From Pseudomonas azerbaijanoccidentalis (GTDB lineage Bacteria > Pseudomonadota > Gammaproteobacteria > Pseudomonadales > Pseudomonadaceae), in the NCBI RefSeq assembly GCF_019145495.1, contig NZ_JAHSTU010000008.1, forward strand, positions 278,718 through 342,717: a DNA stretch of 64,000 bases. The letters are read 5' to 3'. Below the pieces are notes generated by a model. That model was not told where the DNA came from. It was given only the letters and a program-made list of their open reading frames with translations, and did not search any database. Positions 26,808 to 35,699 of this stretch are shown here, piece by piece (position 1 is the stretch's first letter; each line of letters opens with the position of its first letter). A program made the position numbers and the translations under genes.

Positions 26808-27793
26808 TGTTCGGCTTCTGGAAAACCTGGAAGGCCCTGGAAGCCCGGGGCATCATGGGCATCAATCGGCGTAACGCAGACTACGTGCTCAAGTACAACA
26901 AGCGCAGTCTGTACCCGATTGTCGACGACAAGATCATCACCAAGGAACGCGCGATCGCCGCCGGCATTCATGTGCCGGAACTGTATGGCGTGATCTCCAC
27001 GGAAAAGGAAATCGACAAGCTCGGCGAGATCATCGGCGGGCGCAACGACTTCGTGATCAAGCCGGCCCAAGGCGCGGGCGGTGACGGCATCATTGTCGTC
27101 GCCGACCGCTTCGAGGGTCGCTACCGCACGGTGTCCGGCAAGATCATCGCCCACGAAGAAATCGAGCACCACATTTCCAGCATCCTCACCGGCCTGTATT
27201 CCCTGGGTGGCCACCGTGACCGGGCGCTGATCGAATACCGCGTGATCCCCGACCAGATCTTCAAGAGCATCAGCTACGAAGGCGTGCCGGACATCCGCAT
27301 CATCGTGCTGATGGGCTACCCGGTGATGGCCATGCTGCGCCTGCCGACCCGGCAGTCCGGCGGCAAGGCGAATCTGCACCAAGGCGCCATCGGTGTGGGT
27401 GTCGACCTCGCCACCGGCCTGACCCTGCGCGGCACCTGGCTGAACAACATCATCACCAAACACCCGGACACCACCAACGCGGTAGACGGCGTGCAACTGC
27501 CCTACTGGGACGGTTTCATGAAACTCGCCGCTGGTTGCTATGAGCTGTGCGGGCTGGGTTACATCGGTGTCGACATGGTGCTGGACCAGGAGAAAGGCCC
27601 GTTGATTCTGGAGCTCAACGCCCGTCCGGGCTTGAACATTCAGATCGCCAACGATTGCGGCCTGACGTTGCGCACCCATGCGGTCGAGGCGCGCCTGGAA
27701 GAGTTGAAGGCTCGTGGTGTTACCGAAACCGTGGAAGAGCGCGTGGCGTTCGTGCAGGAAATGTTTGGGCATATTCCGCCGGTTGAAGGTTGA
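26807..27793 (+). CDS. Alpha-L-glutamate ligase-like (RimK-type ATP-grasp) protein
   Basis: The 328-residue ATP-grasp protein shows FVIKPAQGAGGDGIIVV (about residues 80-96) for nucleotide binding and ILELNARPGLNIQIAN (about 265-280) for the metal-binding end of the fold. Related enzymes ligate an amino acid to a carboxylate. The start ATG overlaps the previous stop (TGATG). Grouped with a protease of the same named family, it may build and trim a peptide-linked product; the substrate is unknown. Confidence 0.88.
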   Translation: MFGFWKTWKALEARGIMGINRRNADYVLKYNKRSLYPIVDDKIITKERAIAAGIHVPELYGVISTEKEIDKLGEIIGGRNDFVIKPAQGAGGDGIIVVADRFEGRYRTVSGKIIAHEEIEHHISSILTGLYSLGGHRDRALIEYRVIPDQIFKSISYEGVPDIRIIVLMGYPVMAMLRLPTRQSGGKANLHQGAIGVGVDLATGLTLRGTWLNNIITKHPDTTNAVDGVQLPYWDGFMKLAAGCYELCGLGYIGVDMVLDQEKGPLILELNARPGLNIQIANDCGLTLRTHAVEARLEELKARGVTETVEERVAFVQEMFGHIPPVEG

Positions 27794-27873
27794 TCCCACA
27801 CATCCCCTCTAGGAGCAATTCCCCGAGGGGACTACAATCGCCACCCCGCCTCGATGGCTGATCTACCCCGCCC

Positions 27874-29211
27874 ATGCTGACCTGTTCCGTACACCCGCTA
27901 CCCTATTGCGCCAACCCCGCCGAGTACTTTGCGGCCATTCGTCATGCCCCTGGTGCCGTGCTGCTCGACAGCGGCCGCCCGAGTGCCGACCGCGGGCGCT
28001 ATGACTTGCTCAGCGCCTGGCCGCTGGAACAACTGACGGTATCGCCCGACGAAAGCGGCGGCGATTTCCTGCAACGCCTTCGCGACAATCTGGCACGGCT
28101 CGGTGAAGCAACGGTTGGCCATGAGCTACCGTTCGCCGGCGGTTTGATCGGTTACCTGAGCTATGACTTCGGTCGCCATCTGGAGAACCTGCCAAGCCAG
28201 GCGCAAGACGACCTGCAATTGCCGGATGCGCGGTTCGGCCTGTACGCCTGGGCGCTGATCAGCGATCACCAGCAGCTGACAAGCCAGTTGGTGTTTCACC
28301 CGACCGTGGCCGAGAGCGAGCGCCAGCGCCTGATCCAGCTGTTCAGCCAGCGGTCCACCGCAGTGCACGGCCCTTTCAAGTTGCAAGCGCCGATGCATGC
28401 CGATCTGAGTGCCGATCAGTATCGCCAGGCGATTGAGCGGATTCAGCAGTACATCCAGGCCGGTGACTGCTATCAGGTCAACTTCGCCCAGCGTTTTCGC
28501 GCACCGTGCCAAGGTGACCCATGGACGGCGTATTGCGCATTGCGGCTAGCGTGCCCTACTCCGTTCTCCGGATTCCAAAGCCTGCCTGACGGCGGTGCGG
28601 TACTGAGCCTGTCGCCAGAACGCTTCGTCAAAGTCAGCGAAGGCCACGTCGAAACCCGTCCGATCAAGGGCACTCGCCCGCGAGGTCTGAACCCTGCCGA
28701 AGACGCAGCAAACGCCGCAGAACTGTTGGCCAGCCCCAAGGATCGCGCAGAAAACCTGATGATCGTCGACCTGCTGCGCAACGACCTCGGTCGTACCTGC
28801 CGCACCGGTTCGGTCACGGTGCCGGAGTTGTTCAGCCTGGAAAGTTATCCGAACGTGCATCACCTGGTGAGCAGCGTAACCGGCGAACTGGCGGATGACC
28901 GGGATGCACTGGACCTGATCGCTGGCAGCTTCCCCGGCGGCTCTATCACCGGCGCACCAAAAATCCGGGCGATGCAAATCATCGACGAATTGGAGCCAAC
29001 CCGACGCGGACTGTATTGCGGCTCGTTGCTGTATCTGGACGTGCGCGGGGAGATGGACAGCTCCATCGCCATTCGCAGCTTGCTGGTCAAGGATGGGCAG
29101 GTGTGTTGCTGGGGCGGCGGCGGGATTGTTGCCGATTCCGAGTGGCAGGCCGAGTATCAGGAATCGATCACCAAAGTGAAGGTGCTGCTCGATACCCTGC
29201 AAAACCTCTGA
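27874..29211 (+). CDS. pabB: Aminodeoxychorismate synthase component I
   Basis: The 445-residue chorismate-utilising enzyme has an N-terminal anthranilate-synthase-I-like domain and the catalytic C-terminal domain with QVNFAQRF, RPIKGTRPRG, DLLRNDLGR and the late GSITGAPKIRAMQIIDELE. With a PabA glutaminase it makes 4-amino-4-deoxychorismate for folate. The PIKGTRPRG lysine is the residue that distinguishes PabB from anthranilate synthase (PIAGT). The gene precedes thrH and cysH as in P. aeruginosa. Confidence 0.95.
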   Translation: MLTCSVHPLPYCANPAEYFAAIRHAPGAVLLDSGRPSADRGRYDLLSAWPLEQLTVSPDESGGDFLQRLRDNLARLGEATVGHELPFAGGLIGYLSYDFGRHLENLPSQAQDDLQLPDARFGLYAWALISDHQQLTSQLVFHPTVAESERQRLIQLFSQRSTAVHGPFKLQAPMHADLSADQYRQAIERIQQYIQAGDCYQVNFAQRFRAPCQGDPWTAYCALRLACPTPFSGFQSLPDGGAVLSLSPERFVKVSEGHVETRPIKGTRPRGLNPAEDAANAAELLASPKDRAENLMIVDLLRNDLGRTCRTGSVTVPELFSLESYPNVHHLVSSVTGELADDRDALDLIAGSFPGGSITGAPKIRAMQIIDELEPTRRGLYCGSLLYLDVRGEMDSSIAIRSLLVKDGQVCCWGGGGIVADSEWQAEYQESITKVKVLLDTLQNL

Positions 29212-29220
29212 CACCCTGCC

Positions 29221-29312
29221 CCTGTAGGAGCTGTCGAGTGAAACGAGACTGCGATCTTTCGATTTTTTAAGATCAAGATCAAAAGATCGCAGCCTGTGGC
29301 AACTCCTACAGG
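29221..29312. repeat. REPIN, family A, overlapping the thrH stop
   Basis: Left arm 29221-29260 carries a diverged middle (TCGAGTGAAACGAGA); right arm is about 29281-29312. The thrH stop codon TAG (29308-29306) and Leu codon lie inside the right arm. Confidence 0.85.
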
Positions 29313-29914
29313 CGATTCGAAGCCTTGATGAACTCCTGCTTCAGCGCTTCAAACGTGTGCACCGCCGGGAACTGCGGGAACTCGGCAATCACGTTATCCG
29401 GCGCATGGAACAGAATCCCCGCATCCGCCTCACCCAGCATCGTGGTGTCGTTGTAGGAGTCCCCCGCCGCAATCACCCGGTAGTAGAGACTCTTGAACGC
29501 CAGGACCGATTGACGCTTGGGGTCTTTCTGGCGCAACTGATAGCTCGTCACCCGCCCGGTGTCATCGGTAATCAGGCGATGGCAAAGCAGGGTCGGGAAG
29601 CCCAGCTGACGCATCAGCGGCTGGGAGAACTCGTAGAACGTGTCCGACAGAATCACCACTTGAAAGCGCTCGCGCAGCCAGTCGACGAATTCGATGGCAC
29701 CGTCCAGCGGCTTGAGCGTGGCGATCACTTCCTGGATGTCGGAGAGTTTCAGGCCGTGCTCGTCGAGAATCCGCAAGCGCTGCTTCATCAGCACGTCATA
29801 GTCGGGAATGTCCCGGGTGGTGGCCCTGAGGGATTCGATCCCGGTTTTTTCGGCGAAGGCGATCCAGATTTCCGGAACCAGCACACCTTCAAGATCCAGA
29901 CAGGCAATTTCCAC
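29306..29914 (-). CDS. thrH: Phosphoserine phosphatase / homoserine phosphotransferase ThrH
   Basis: The 202-residue HAD-superfamily enzyme removes phosphate from phosphoserine and can transfer it to homoserine. It opens EIACLDLEGVLVPEIW with the nucleophile aspartate near residue 7. It also carries ILSDTFYEF (motif II), RQKDPKRQ with the motif III lysine, and AAGDSYNDTTML (motif IV). The start is a GTG at 29914 preceded by GGGAGT; the open frame extends 69 codons upstream without family support. P. aeruginosa ThrH has 205 residues; here the end is set by a REP element. Confidence 0.95.
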   Translation of the reverse strand: MEIACLDLEGVLVPEIWIAFAEKTGIESLRATTRDIPDYDVLMKQRLRILDEHGLKLSDIQEVIATLKPLDGAIEFVDWLRERFQVVILSDTFYEFSQPLMRQLGFPTLLCHRLITDDTGRVTSYQLRQKDPKRQSVLAFKSLYYRVIAAGDSYNDTTMLGEADAGILFHAPDNVIAEFPQFPAVHTFEALKQEFIKASNRL

Positions 29915-30086
29915 AAGACACTCCCATTTGTATTGTTTATTGGTCGAGCGAGTTAAAAGACTGCCGAACTCTAGCGACTCCGCCCCCACCGCGCAACGCA
30001 CAGGACGCCCCGACCGGCGCAGGTTTTTGTTACCATCGGCCCCATATAGAGCGCCCAGCGCCACCGACCTGTAGGAAGCCGCCCTG

Positions 30087-30821
30087 ATGAGCCCAACGTT
30101 CGACGTCGTGGAACTCGCCACGACCTATGCCAACAAATCCGCCCAGGACATCCTGAAACTCGCGTTTGCCGAGTTCGGTGATGAACTGTGGATATCTTTC
30201 AGCGGCGCCGAAGATGTGGTGCTGGTGGACATGGCCTGGAAGCTGAACAAGAACGTCAAAGTGTTCAGCCTCGACACCGGCCGCTTGCACCCGGAGACCT
30301 ATCGCTTCATCGATCAGGTGCGCGAGCACTACAAGATCGACATCGAACTGGTGTCGCCGGACTACACCAAACTCGAACCGTTCGTGAAGGAAAAAGGACT
30401 GTTCAGTTTCTACAAGGACGGTCACGGCGAATGCTGTGGCATCCGCAAGATCGAACCGCTACGACGCAAGCTCTCAGGCGTGAACGCCTGGGCCACCGGC
30501 CAGCGCCGCGACCAGAGCCCTGGCACCCGCAGCGCCGTCGCGGTGATGGAGATCGACACCGCGTTCTCCACCCCGGAACGCACCCTGTACAAGTTCAACC
30601 CGCTGGCACAAATGACCAGCGAAGAGATCTGGGGTTACATCCGCATGCTGGAGTTGCCCTACAACAGCCTGCACGAACGCGGCTTTATCAGCATCGGCTG
30701 CGAACCGTGCACCCGTCCGGTCCTGCCGAACCAACATGAGCGCGAAGGCCGCTGGTGGTGGGAAGAAGCGACCCAGAAAGAATGCGGGTTGCATGCGGGC
30801 AATATCATCAGCAAAGCGTAA
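30087..30821 (+). CDS. cysH: Assimilatory APS/PAPS reductase
   Basis: The 244-residue enzyme reduces adenylylsulfate to sulfite with thioredoxin. It has the PP-loop region ISFSGAEDVVLVDMA (about residues 32-46) and the cysteine pairs ECCGIRK (near 115) and GCEPCTRPV (near 208). These mark the [4Fe-4S] APS-reductase subtype usual in Pseudomonas. The active-site cysteine lies in the C-terminal KECGLH. AGGAAG lies upstream of the ATG. thrH is divergent across a 172-base gap. Confidence 0.95.
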   Translation: MSPTFDVVELATTYANKSAQDILKLAFAEFGDELWISFSGAEDVVLVDMAWKLNKNVKVFSLDTGRLHPETYRFIDQVREHYKIDIELVSPDYTKLEPFVKEKGLFSFYKDGHGECCGIRKIEPLRRKLSGVNAWATGQRRDQSPGTRSAVAVMEIDTAFSTPERTLYKFNPLAQMTSEEIWGYIRMLELPYNSLHERGFISIGCEPCTRPVLPNQHEREGRWWWEEATQKECGLHAGNIISKA

Positions 30822-30849
30822 CCCTTACTTTTCTGCCCTGTGAAATCCC

Positions 30850-30939
30850 TGTGGGAGCTAGCCTGCTAGCGATGGCGGTATATCAGTGATTATAACGTTG
30901 ACTGATCAACTGCCATCGCCAGCAGGCTAGCTCCCACAT
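30850..30939. repeat. REPIN, family B (GTGGGAGCTAGCCTGCTAGC type)
   Basis: Inverted copies GTGGGAGCTAGCCTGCTAGC and its near-complement surround a ~40-base AT-rich loop downstream of cysH. Confidence 0.92.
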
Positions 30940-31405
30940 TGGTCCGCATCGGACGCCCCAAAAAATGTGTACACACGAATGTCACCGAAGGTGCCATTTA
31001 TGTGTGCACTTTTTTGTTTCCACGCCCCCAAAAGTTACATTTCTTTCCCGACGTGATTCATCTGCGCTCGCCAGACCTGCCCGTGAAAAATAAATACCTG
31101 TTCAAACGGTCAATTTATATTTTTTATTTTTCAGCAACTTGGCGAAACGCCATAACCAAACGAAATGAGCAGTGCTTTTCATAGATCCTGCCACTGGCAT
31201 GGAAGTCGCTTAAGTGCATACATGTTTTGTATACAATTACCTCAAAACATACACACACTTAAGATCCGCAAGCCTGAAGCGCCCTTTCCCGTACAGGCTG
31301 CAGATGCCCCGTAACCAATGATATTCGCTACACCGCGACGAAGATTTGTCGAGCCATGCGCTCATGCACAGTCATCGCGGCGTCGAGCATCAGGAGCCTG
31401 CCGGA
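30940..31405. other. Long AT-rich regulatory region before the NCS1 transporter
   Basis: About 466 bases hold no credible gene and are clearly richer in A+T than their surroundings. They include palindromes TGTGTACACA (30966-30975) and TTGTATACAA (31227-31236), the latter inside a wider inverted repeat ATGTTTTG / CAAAACAT (31222-31250). No terminator or REP was found beyond 30939. Confidence 0.55.
31222..31250. promoter_or_regulatory. Candidate operator for the NCS1 transporter/racemase unit
   Basis: Perfect palindrome TTGTATACAA (31227-31236) overlaps an outer inverted repeat ATGTTTTG...CAAAACAT. TTGTATACAA resembles sites of GntR-type regulators. No regulator gene adjoins the unit, so the binding protein is unknown. 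Confidence 0.5.
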
Positions 31406-32947
31406 ATGCGTACAAGTCTCTCAAACAACAATATTGCGCTGGATCTGCCCTCCTCCCACGCCACCCCACCCGCTGTGGATCAAACGCTGCAATCGCCTGT
31501 GGTGCTCAGCCCACGCCTGCACAACAAAGACCTGGCGCCGACCAAAGCCGAAGGTCGGCGCTGGGGCCGCTACAGCATCTTCGCGTTGTGGACCAACGAC
31601 GTGCACAACATCGCCAACTACTCGTTCGCCATAGGCCTGTATGCGCTGGGACTGGGTGGCTGGCAGATTCTGCTGTCGCTGGGGATCGGCGCGGCGCTGG
31701 TGTACTTCTTCATGAACCTTTCCGGCTACATGGGCCAGAAAACCGGTGTGCCGTTTCCGGTCATCAGCCGGATCAGTTTCGGCATTCACGGGGCGCAGAT
31801 TCCTGCGTTGATCCGGGCCGTTATCGCCATCGCCTGGTTCGGGATTCAGACATACCTGGCCTCGGTGGTCTTTCGCGTCTTGCTGACGGCCATCCATCCC
31901 GGCTTCGCCGAATACGACCATGACTCGATTCTCGGTCTGTCGACCCTGGGCTGGGTGTGCTTCGTGGCGATCTGGTTCGTGCAGTTGGCGATCCTCGCTT
32001 ACGGCATGGAAATGGTGCGCCGCTATGAGGCGTTTGCCGGGCCGGTGATTCTGCTGACCGTCGCCGCCCTCGCCGCGTGGATGTACTTTCAGGCCAACGC
32101 GACGATCGCCTGGTCAATCCGCGAACCACTGACCGGTGGCGAGATGTGGCGCAATATCTTTGCCGGCGGCGCGCTGTGGCTGGCGATCTACGGCACGCTG
32201 ATCCTGAATTTCTGCGACTTCGCCCGTTCCTCGCCGTGCCGCAAGACCATCAAGGTCGGCAACTTCTGGGGCTTGCCGGTCAACATTCTGGTGTTCGCGG
32301 CCATCACCGTCCTGCTGTGTGGCGCGCAATTCCAGATCAATGGCCACATTATTGAAAGTCCTACGGAGATCATCGCCTCGATCCCCAACACGATCTTCCT
32401 GGTCCTGGGTTGCCTGGCGTTCCTGATCGTCACCGTGGCGGTGAACATCATGGCCAACTTCGTCGCCCCGGCTTTTGTACTCAGCAACCTGGCGCCCAAA
32501 TACCTGACGTTCCGCCGCGCCGGGTTGATCAGCGCGACCATTGCCGTGCTGATCCTGCCGTGGAACCTCTACAACAGCCCGCTGGTGATCGTGTATTTCC
32601 TGTCCGGCCTCGGCGCGCTGCTCGGCCCGTTGTATGGCGTGATCATGGTCGACTACTGGCTGGTACGAAAAGGTCAGGTCAACGTGCCGCAGTTGTATAG
32701 CGAAGACCCCAACGGCGCTTATTACTACAGCCGCGGGGTCAATTTGCGCGCCGTCGCGGCGTTCATTCCCGCCGCCTTGATCGCCATCGTCCTGGCACTG
32801 ATGCCGGGTTTCCACAGCATTTCACCGTTTTCCTGGCTGATTGGCGCTGCGATTGCAGGGATGCTCTATCTGATCATCACCAAACGCCAGCCGCACTACG
32901 CCGACGTCAGCGGTGAAGCCATCGCCGTCGATAACGTCAGCCATTAA
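31406..32947 (+). CDS. NCS1-family nucleobase/hydantoin:cation symporter
   Basis: The 513-residue protein with about 12 transmembrane helices begins with an NCS1-like cytoplasmic arm (LAPTKAEGRRWGRYSIFALWTNDVHNIANYSFAIGLYALGLG). It also carries GVPFPVISRISFGIHGAQIPALIRA in helix 3, as in allantoin, uracil and benzyl-hydantoin carriers. ATG at 31406 has AGGAG nine bases before it. A racemase-family gene follows 56 bases downstream, which favours a hydantoin- or allantoin-like substrate. The exact substrate cannot be read from sequence. Confidence 0.88.
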   Translation: MRTSLSNNNIALDLPSSHATPPAVDQTLQSPVVLSPRLHNKDLAPTKAEGRRWGRYSIFALWTNDVHNIANYSFAIGLYALGLGGWQILLSLGIGAALVYFFMNLSGYMGQKTGVPFPVISRISFGIHGAQIPALIRAVIAIAWFGIQTYLASVVFRVLLTAIHPGFAEYDHDSILGLSTLGWVCFVAIWFVQLAILAYGMEMVRRYEAFAGPVILLTVAALAAWMYFQANATIAWSIREPLTGGEMWRNIFAGGALWLAIYGTLILNFCDFARSSPCRKTIKVGNFWGLPVNILVFAAITVLLCGAQFQINGHIIESPTEIIASIPNTIFLVLGCLAFLIVTVAVNIMANFVAPAFVLSNLAPKYLTFRRAGLISATIAVLILPWNLYNSPLVIVYFLSGLGALLGPLYGVIMVDYWLVRKGQVNVPQLYSEDPNGAYYYSRGVNLRAVAAFIPAALIAIVLALMPGFHSISPFSWLIGAAIAGMLYLIITKRQPHYADVSGEAIAVDNVSH

Positions 32948-33003
32948 ATCCATCGCGGCCCGGCAGCGTCGGGCCGCAGAACCACCCGCTATAAGGACTT
33001 CCC

Positions 33004-33732
33004 ATGCGAATTCTCGTGGTCAACGTCAACACCACCGAATCCATCACCCAGGCCATCGCCCGCTCGGCTCAGGCAGTGGCCGCGCCCGGCACGGAAATCG
33101 TTGGCCTGACGCCCTACTTCGGTGCCGATTCCATCGAAGGCAACTTCGAAAGCTACCTCGCCGCCATTGCCGTCATGGATCGGGTCATGGCCTACGACCA
33201 GCCTTTCGATGCAGTGATCCAGGCCGGTTACGGTGAACACGGCCGCGAAGGCTTGCAAGAATTGCTCAACGTACCAGTGGTGGACATCACGGATGCCGCG
33301 GCGAGCACCGCGATGTTTCTGGGCCACGCCTATTCGGTGGTCACCACGCTTGATCGGACCGTGCCACTGATCGAGGATCGCCTGAAACTCTCCGGGCTCT
33401 GGGATCGCTGCGCCTCAGTGCGTGCCAGCGGTTTGGCCGTGCTGGAACTGGAACACGAACCGCAACGCGCGCTGGAGGCCATCGTGCACCAGGCGGAGTT
33501 GGCTGTGACCCAGGACAAAGCCGAAGTGATCTGCCTGGGCTGCGGCGGCATGGCCGGGCTGGATGAGCAGATTCGTCTGCGCACCGGCGTGCCGGTAATT
33601 TATGGTGTGACGGCGGCAGTAACCATTGCCGAGTCGTTGGTGCGGTTGGGATTGTCGACGTCGAAAGTGCGGACGTATGCGACACCGCGGCCGAAGAATA
33701 TCATTGGCTGGCCGGGGCGGTTTGGGCGGTAG
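33004..33732 (+). CDS. Asp/Glu/hydantoin racemase family protein
   Basis: The 242-residue protein has the family start ILVVNVNTTESIT and the C-terminal LGCGGMAG motif with Cys180. In characterised hydantoin and allantoin racemases a second catalytic cysteine lies in a CFGDPGL-like motif near residue 75. Here the aligned stretch is QAGYGEHGREGL, with glycine or alanine instead. It may therefore be a decyclising, decarboxylating or otherwise altered member and not a true racemase. It is co-oriented with the NCS1 carrier and ends next to a REPIN. Confidence 0.85.
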   Translation: MRILVVNVNTTESITQAIARSAQAVAAPGTEIVGLTPYFGADSIEGNFESYLAAIAVMDRVMAYDQPFDAVIQAGYGEHGREGLQELLNVPVVDITDAAASTAMFLGHAYSVVTTLDRTVPLIEDRLKLSGLWDRCASVRASGLAVLELEHEPQRALEAIVHQAELAVTQDKAEVICLGCGGMAGLDEQIRLRTGVPVIYGVTAAVTIAESLVRLGLSTSKVRTYATPRPKNIIGWPGRFGR

Positions 33733-33747
33733 ACCGCGTCATCATTT

Positions 33748-33826
33748 ATCGCCAGCAGGCTGGCTCCCACAAGGAGTTTGCGAACGCCGCAGATCCAGTG
33801 TGGGAGCTAGCCTGCTAGCGATGGCA
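33748..33826. repeat. REPIN, family B, between convergent genes
   Basis: Arms ATCGCCAGCAGGCTGGCTCC and GGGAGCTAGCCTGCTAGCGA fill the gap between the racemase-family gene and the convergent lysR gene. Confidence 0.92.
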
Positions 33827-33848
33827 GCACCTCGGTCTCAAACCAGTC

Positions 33849-34775
33849 TCAAATCGCACTGAACCGCTGCCCCAACCCCTGCTCCGCAAACTGCTCAATA
33901 ATGAAATCGACAAACGCCCGGGTCTTGCCCGGCAACAGTTTGTGCTCGGCGTAATAAATCGAAATACTGCCGTCATCGATGTACCAGTCCGGTAGCACTC
34001 GCTGCAACGTGCCCGCCTCCAGATAATTCGCTGCAAACGGCATACTCACCAGCGCAATGCCGAGGCCTTGGGCGGCGGTGGCGCAAGCGGCATCCGAGTC
34101 GCTCATGGTCATGCGCACCTTGAGCGTCAACGGACGACAGTGCTGGGGGCTGTGGCCGGTCAACTGCCAGGAGCGCACTCGCCCGGTTTGCGGCGACCGA
34201 ATCAGGATGCCATCGTGATGCTGAAGATCCTCGGGCTCGGTGATCGCCGGGTGCTCCTGCAAATACTCGGCAGACGCGAGCAATACCCGATGCGCCGGTG
34301 CCAGCTTGCGCGCAACCACGCCTGGGGGCAGCTCGAATCCACCCCCGATTGCCGCGTCGAATCCCTGACCAATCAGGTCGACCTGGCGATTGTCAAAATG
34401 CCAGTCTGGATTGATCTCCGGATAGCGGCGCAGAAACTCACCGAGCAGCGGCACCACATACAACCGCCCGAATACCGTGCCCATGCTGACCTTCAAGGTA
34501 CCCGCCGGTCGGCCTTGGGCGTTGGCCAGATGGGCGACGGCATTCTGTATGTTGGTCAGGCTGGCACTGACCTGACTCAAAAACAGTTGACCGGCCTCGG
34601 TCAGCGTCAGGCTGCGAGTGCTGCGCTGGAACAACCGAACGCCGAGTCGCGCTTCCAGTTTCGCCACACTTTTACCCACGGCGGCCGGTGTCAGGCTCAG
34701 GCGCCGTGCCGCTTCGGCGAAGCTGCCGACTTCGGCACTGCGCACGAAGCATTCGATACTGCTGAAGGTTTCCAT
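33849..34775 (-). CDS. LysR-family transcriptional regulator
   Basis: The 308-residue regulator has an N-terminal winged helix (ECFVRSAEVGSFAEAARRLSLTPAAVGKSVAKLEARLGVRLFQRSTR, residues 9-56) and a periplasmic-binding-like effector domain. It is divergent from an SDR gene 126 bases away and probably controls it and itself. An inverted repeat TAAAC-N5-GTTTA just before its start is a candidate site. The inducer is unknown. Confidence 0.93.
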   Translation of the reverse strand: METFSSIECFVRSAEVGSFAEAARRLSLTPAAVGKSVAKLEARLGVRLFQRSTRSLTLTEAGQLFLSQVSASLTNIQNAVAHLANAQGRPAGTLKVSMGTVFGRLYVVPLLGEFLRRYPEINPDWHFDNRQVDLIGQGFDAAIGGGFELPPGVVARKLAPAHRVLLASAEYLQEHPAITEPEDLQHHDGILIRSPQTGRVRSWQLTGHSPQHCRPLTLKVRMTMSDSDAACATAAQGLGIALVSMPFAANYLEAGTLQRVLPDWYIDDGSISIYYAEHKLLPGKTRAFVDFIIEQFAEQGLGQRFSAI

Positions 34776-34787
34776 GGTGAACCACTA

Positions 34788-34802
34788 TAAACTTTTGGTT
34801 TA
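34788..34802. promoter_or_regulatory. Candidate LysR-type binding site
   Basis: TAAACTTTTGGTTTA has perfect 5-base inverted arms around a 5-base spacer, within the general LysR box form, and lies between the divergent lysR and SDR genes. Confidence 0.5.
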
Positions 34803-34901
34803 CACAGACTATAGCAATTACCGTCTACACAGCCTGCAATCCTCAATCGATACTAGGCTCCATCAACCGGGACATCTCGCCTCGGGACTTTGGAGATCGA
34901 A

Positions 34902-35648
34902 ATGACTACTCAGAACCTCAGCGGCAAAGTGGCATTGATTCAAGGTGGTTCCCGCGGCATCGGCGCCGCCATCGTCAAACGCCTGGCCGCGCAAGGCGCG
35001 ACAGTAGCTTTCACCTACGTCAGCTCCACAGCCAAGGCTGAAGAACTGCAAAACAGCATCATCGCTGATGGCGGCAAAGCCCTCGCCATCAAGGCCGACA
35101 GCGCCGACGCCGAAGCCATCCGCAACGCCGTGAACGCAACGGTAAAAACCTTTGGTCGCCTGGATATCCTGGTCAACAACGCTGGCGTGCTGGCGGTTGC
35201 ACCGCTTGAAGATTTCAAACTCGAAGATTTCGACCAGACCTTGGCCATCAACGTGCGCAGCGTGTTCGTCGCCACCCAGGCTGCCGCCCGCCACATGACC
35301 GAAGGCGGTCGCATCATCAACATCGGCAGCACCAACGCCGATCGCATGCCCTTCGCCGGTGGTGGTCCGTACGCCATGAGCAAATCGGCACTGGTGGGCC
35401 TGACCAAAGGCCTGGCCCGTGACCTGGGCCCTAAAGGCATCACCGTCAACAACGTACAACCAGGCCCGGTCGACACCGACATGAACCCGGCCGACGGTGA
35501 CTTCGCCGAGAGCCTGGTGCAACTGATGGCTGTCGGGCGCTACGGCAAGGTTGAAGAGATTGCCAGTTTCGTCGCCTACCTCGCAGGCCCTGAGGCGGGT
35601 TACATCACCGGCGCGAGCCTGACCATCGACGGCGGCTTCGGCGCCTGA
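34902..35648 (+). CDS. SDR-family oxidoreductase
   Basis: The 248-residue classical short-chain dehydrogenase has the cofactor motif GGSRGIGAA near residue 13, NNAG near 90, and the catalytic YxxxK in GPYAMSKSAL near 153. The arginine after GGS suggests NADP(H). GGAG precedes the ATG at 34902. The substrate cannot be told from sequence; it is the likely target of the divergent LysR protein. Confidence 0.92.
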   Translation: MTTQNLSGKVALIQGGSRGIGAAIVKRLAAQGATVAFTYVSSTAKAEELQNSIIADGGKALAIKADSADAEAIRNAVNATVKTFGRLDILVNNAGVLAVAPLEDFKLEDFDQTLAINVRSVFVATQAAARHMTEGGRIINIGSTNADRMPFAGGGPYAMSKSALVGLTKGLARDLGPKGITVNNVQPGPVDTDMNPADGDFAESLVQLMAVGRYGKVEEIASFVAYLAGPEAGYITGASLTIDGGFGA

Positions 35649-35699
35649 TGGTTTAAACGCGATCCAGACCCGGGAGCGGAAAACTCCGCTCCCATCGGG

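Noticed and set aside
27794..27873. CCCCT / AGGGG inverted repeat before pabB considered as a terminator
   Set aside because: The stem is short and interrupted, and no T run follows.
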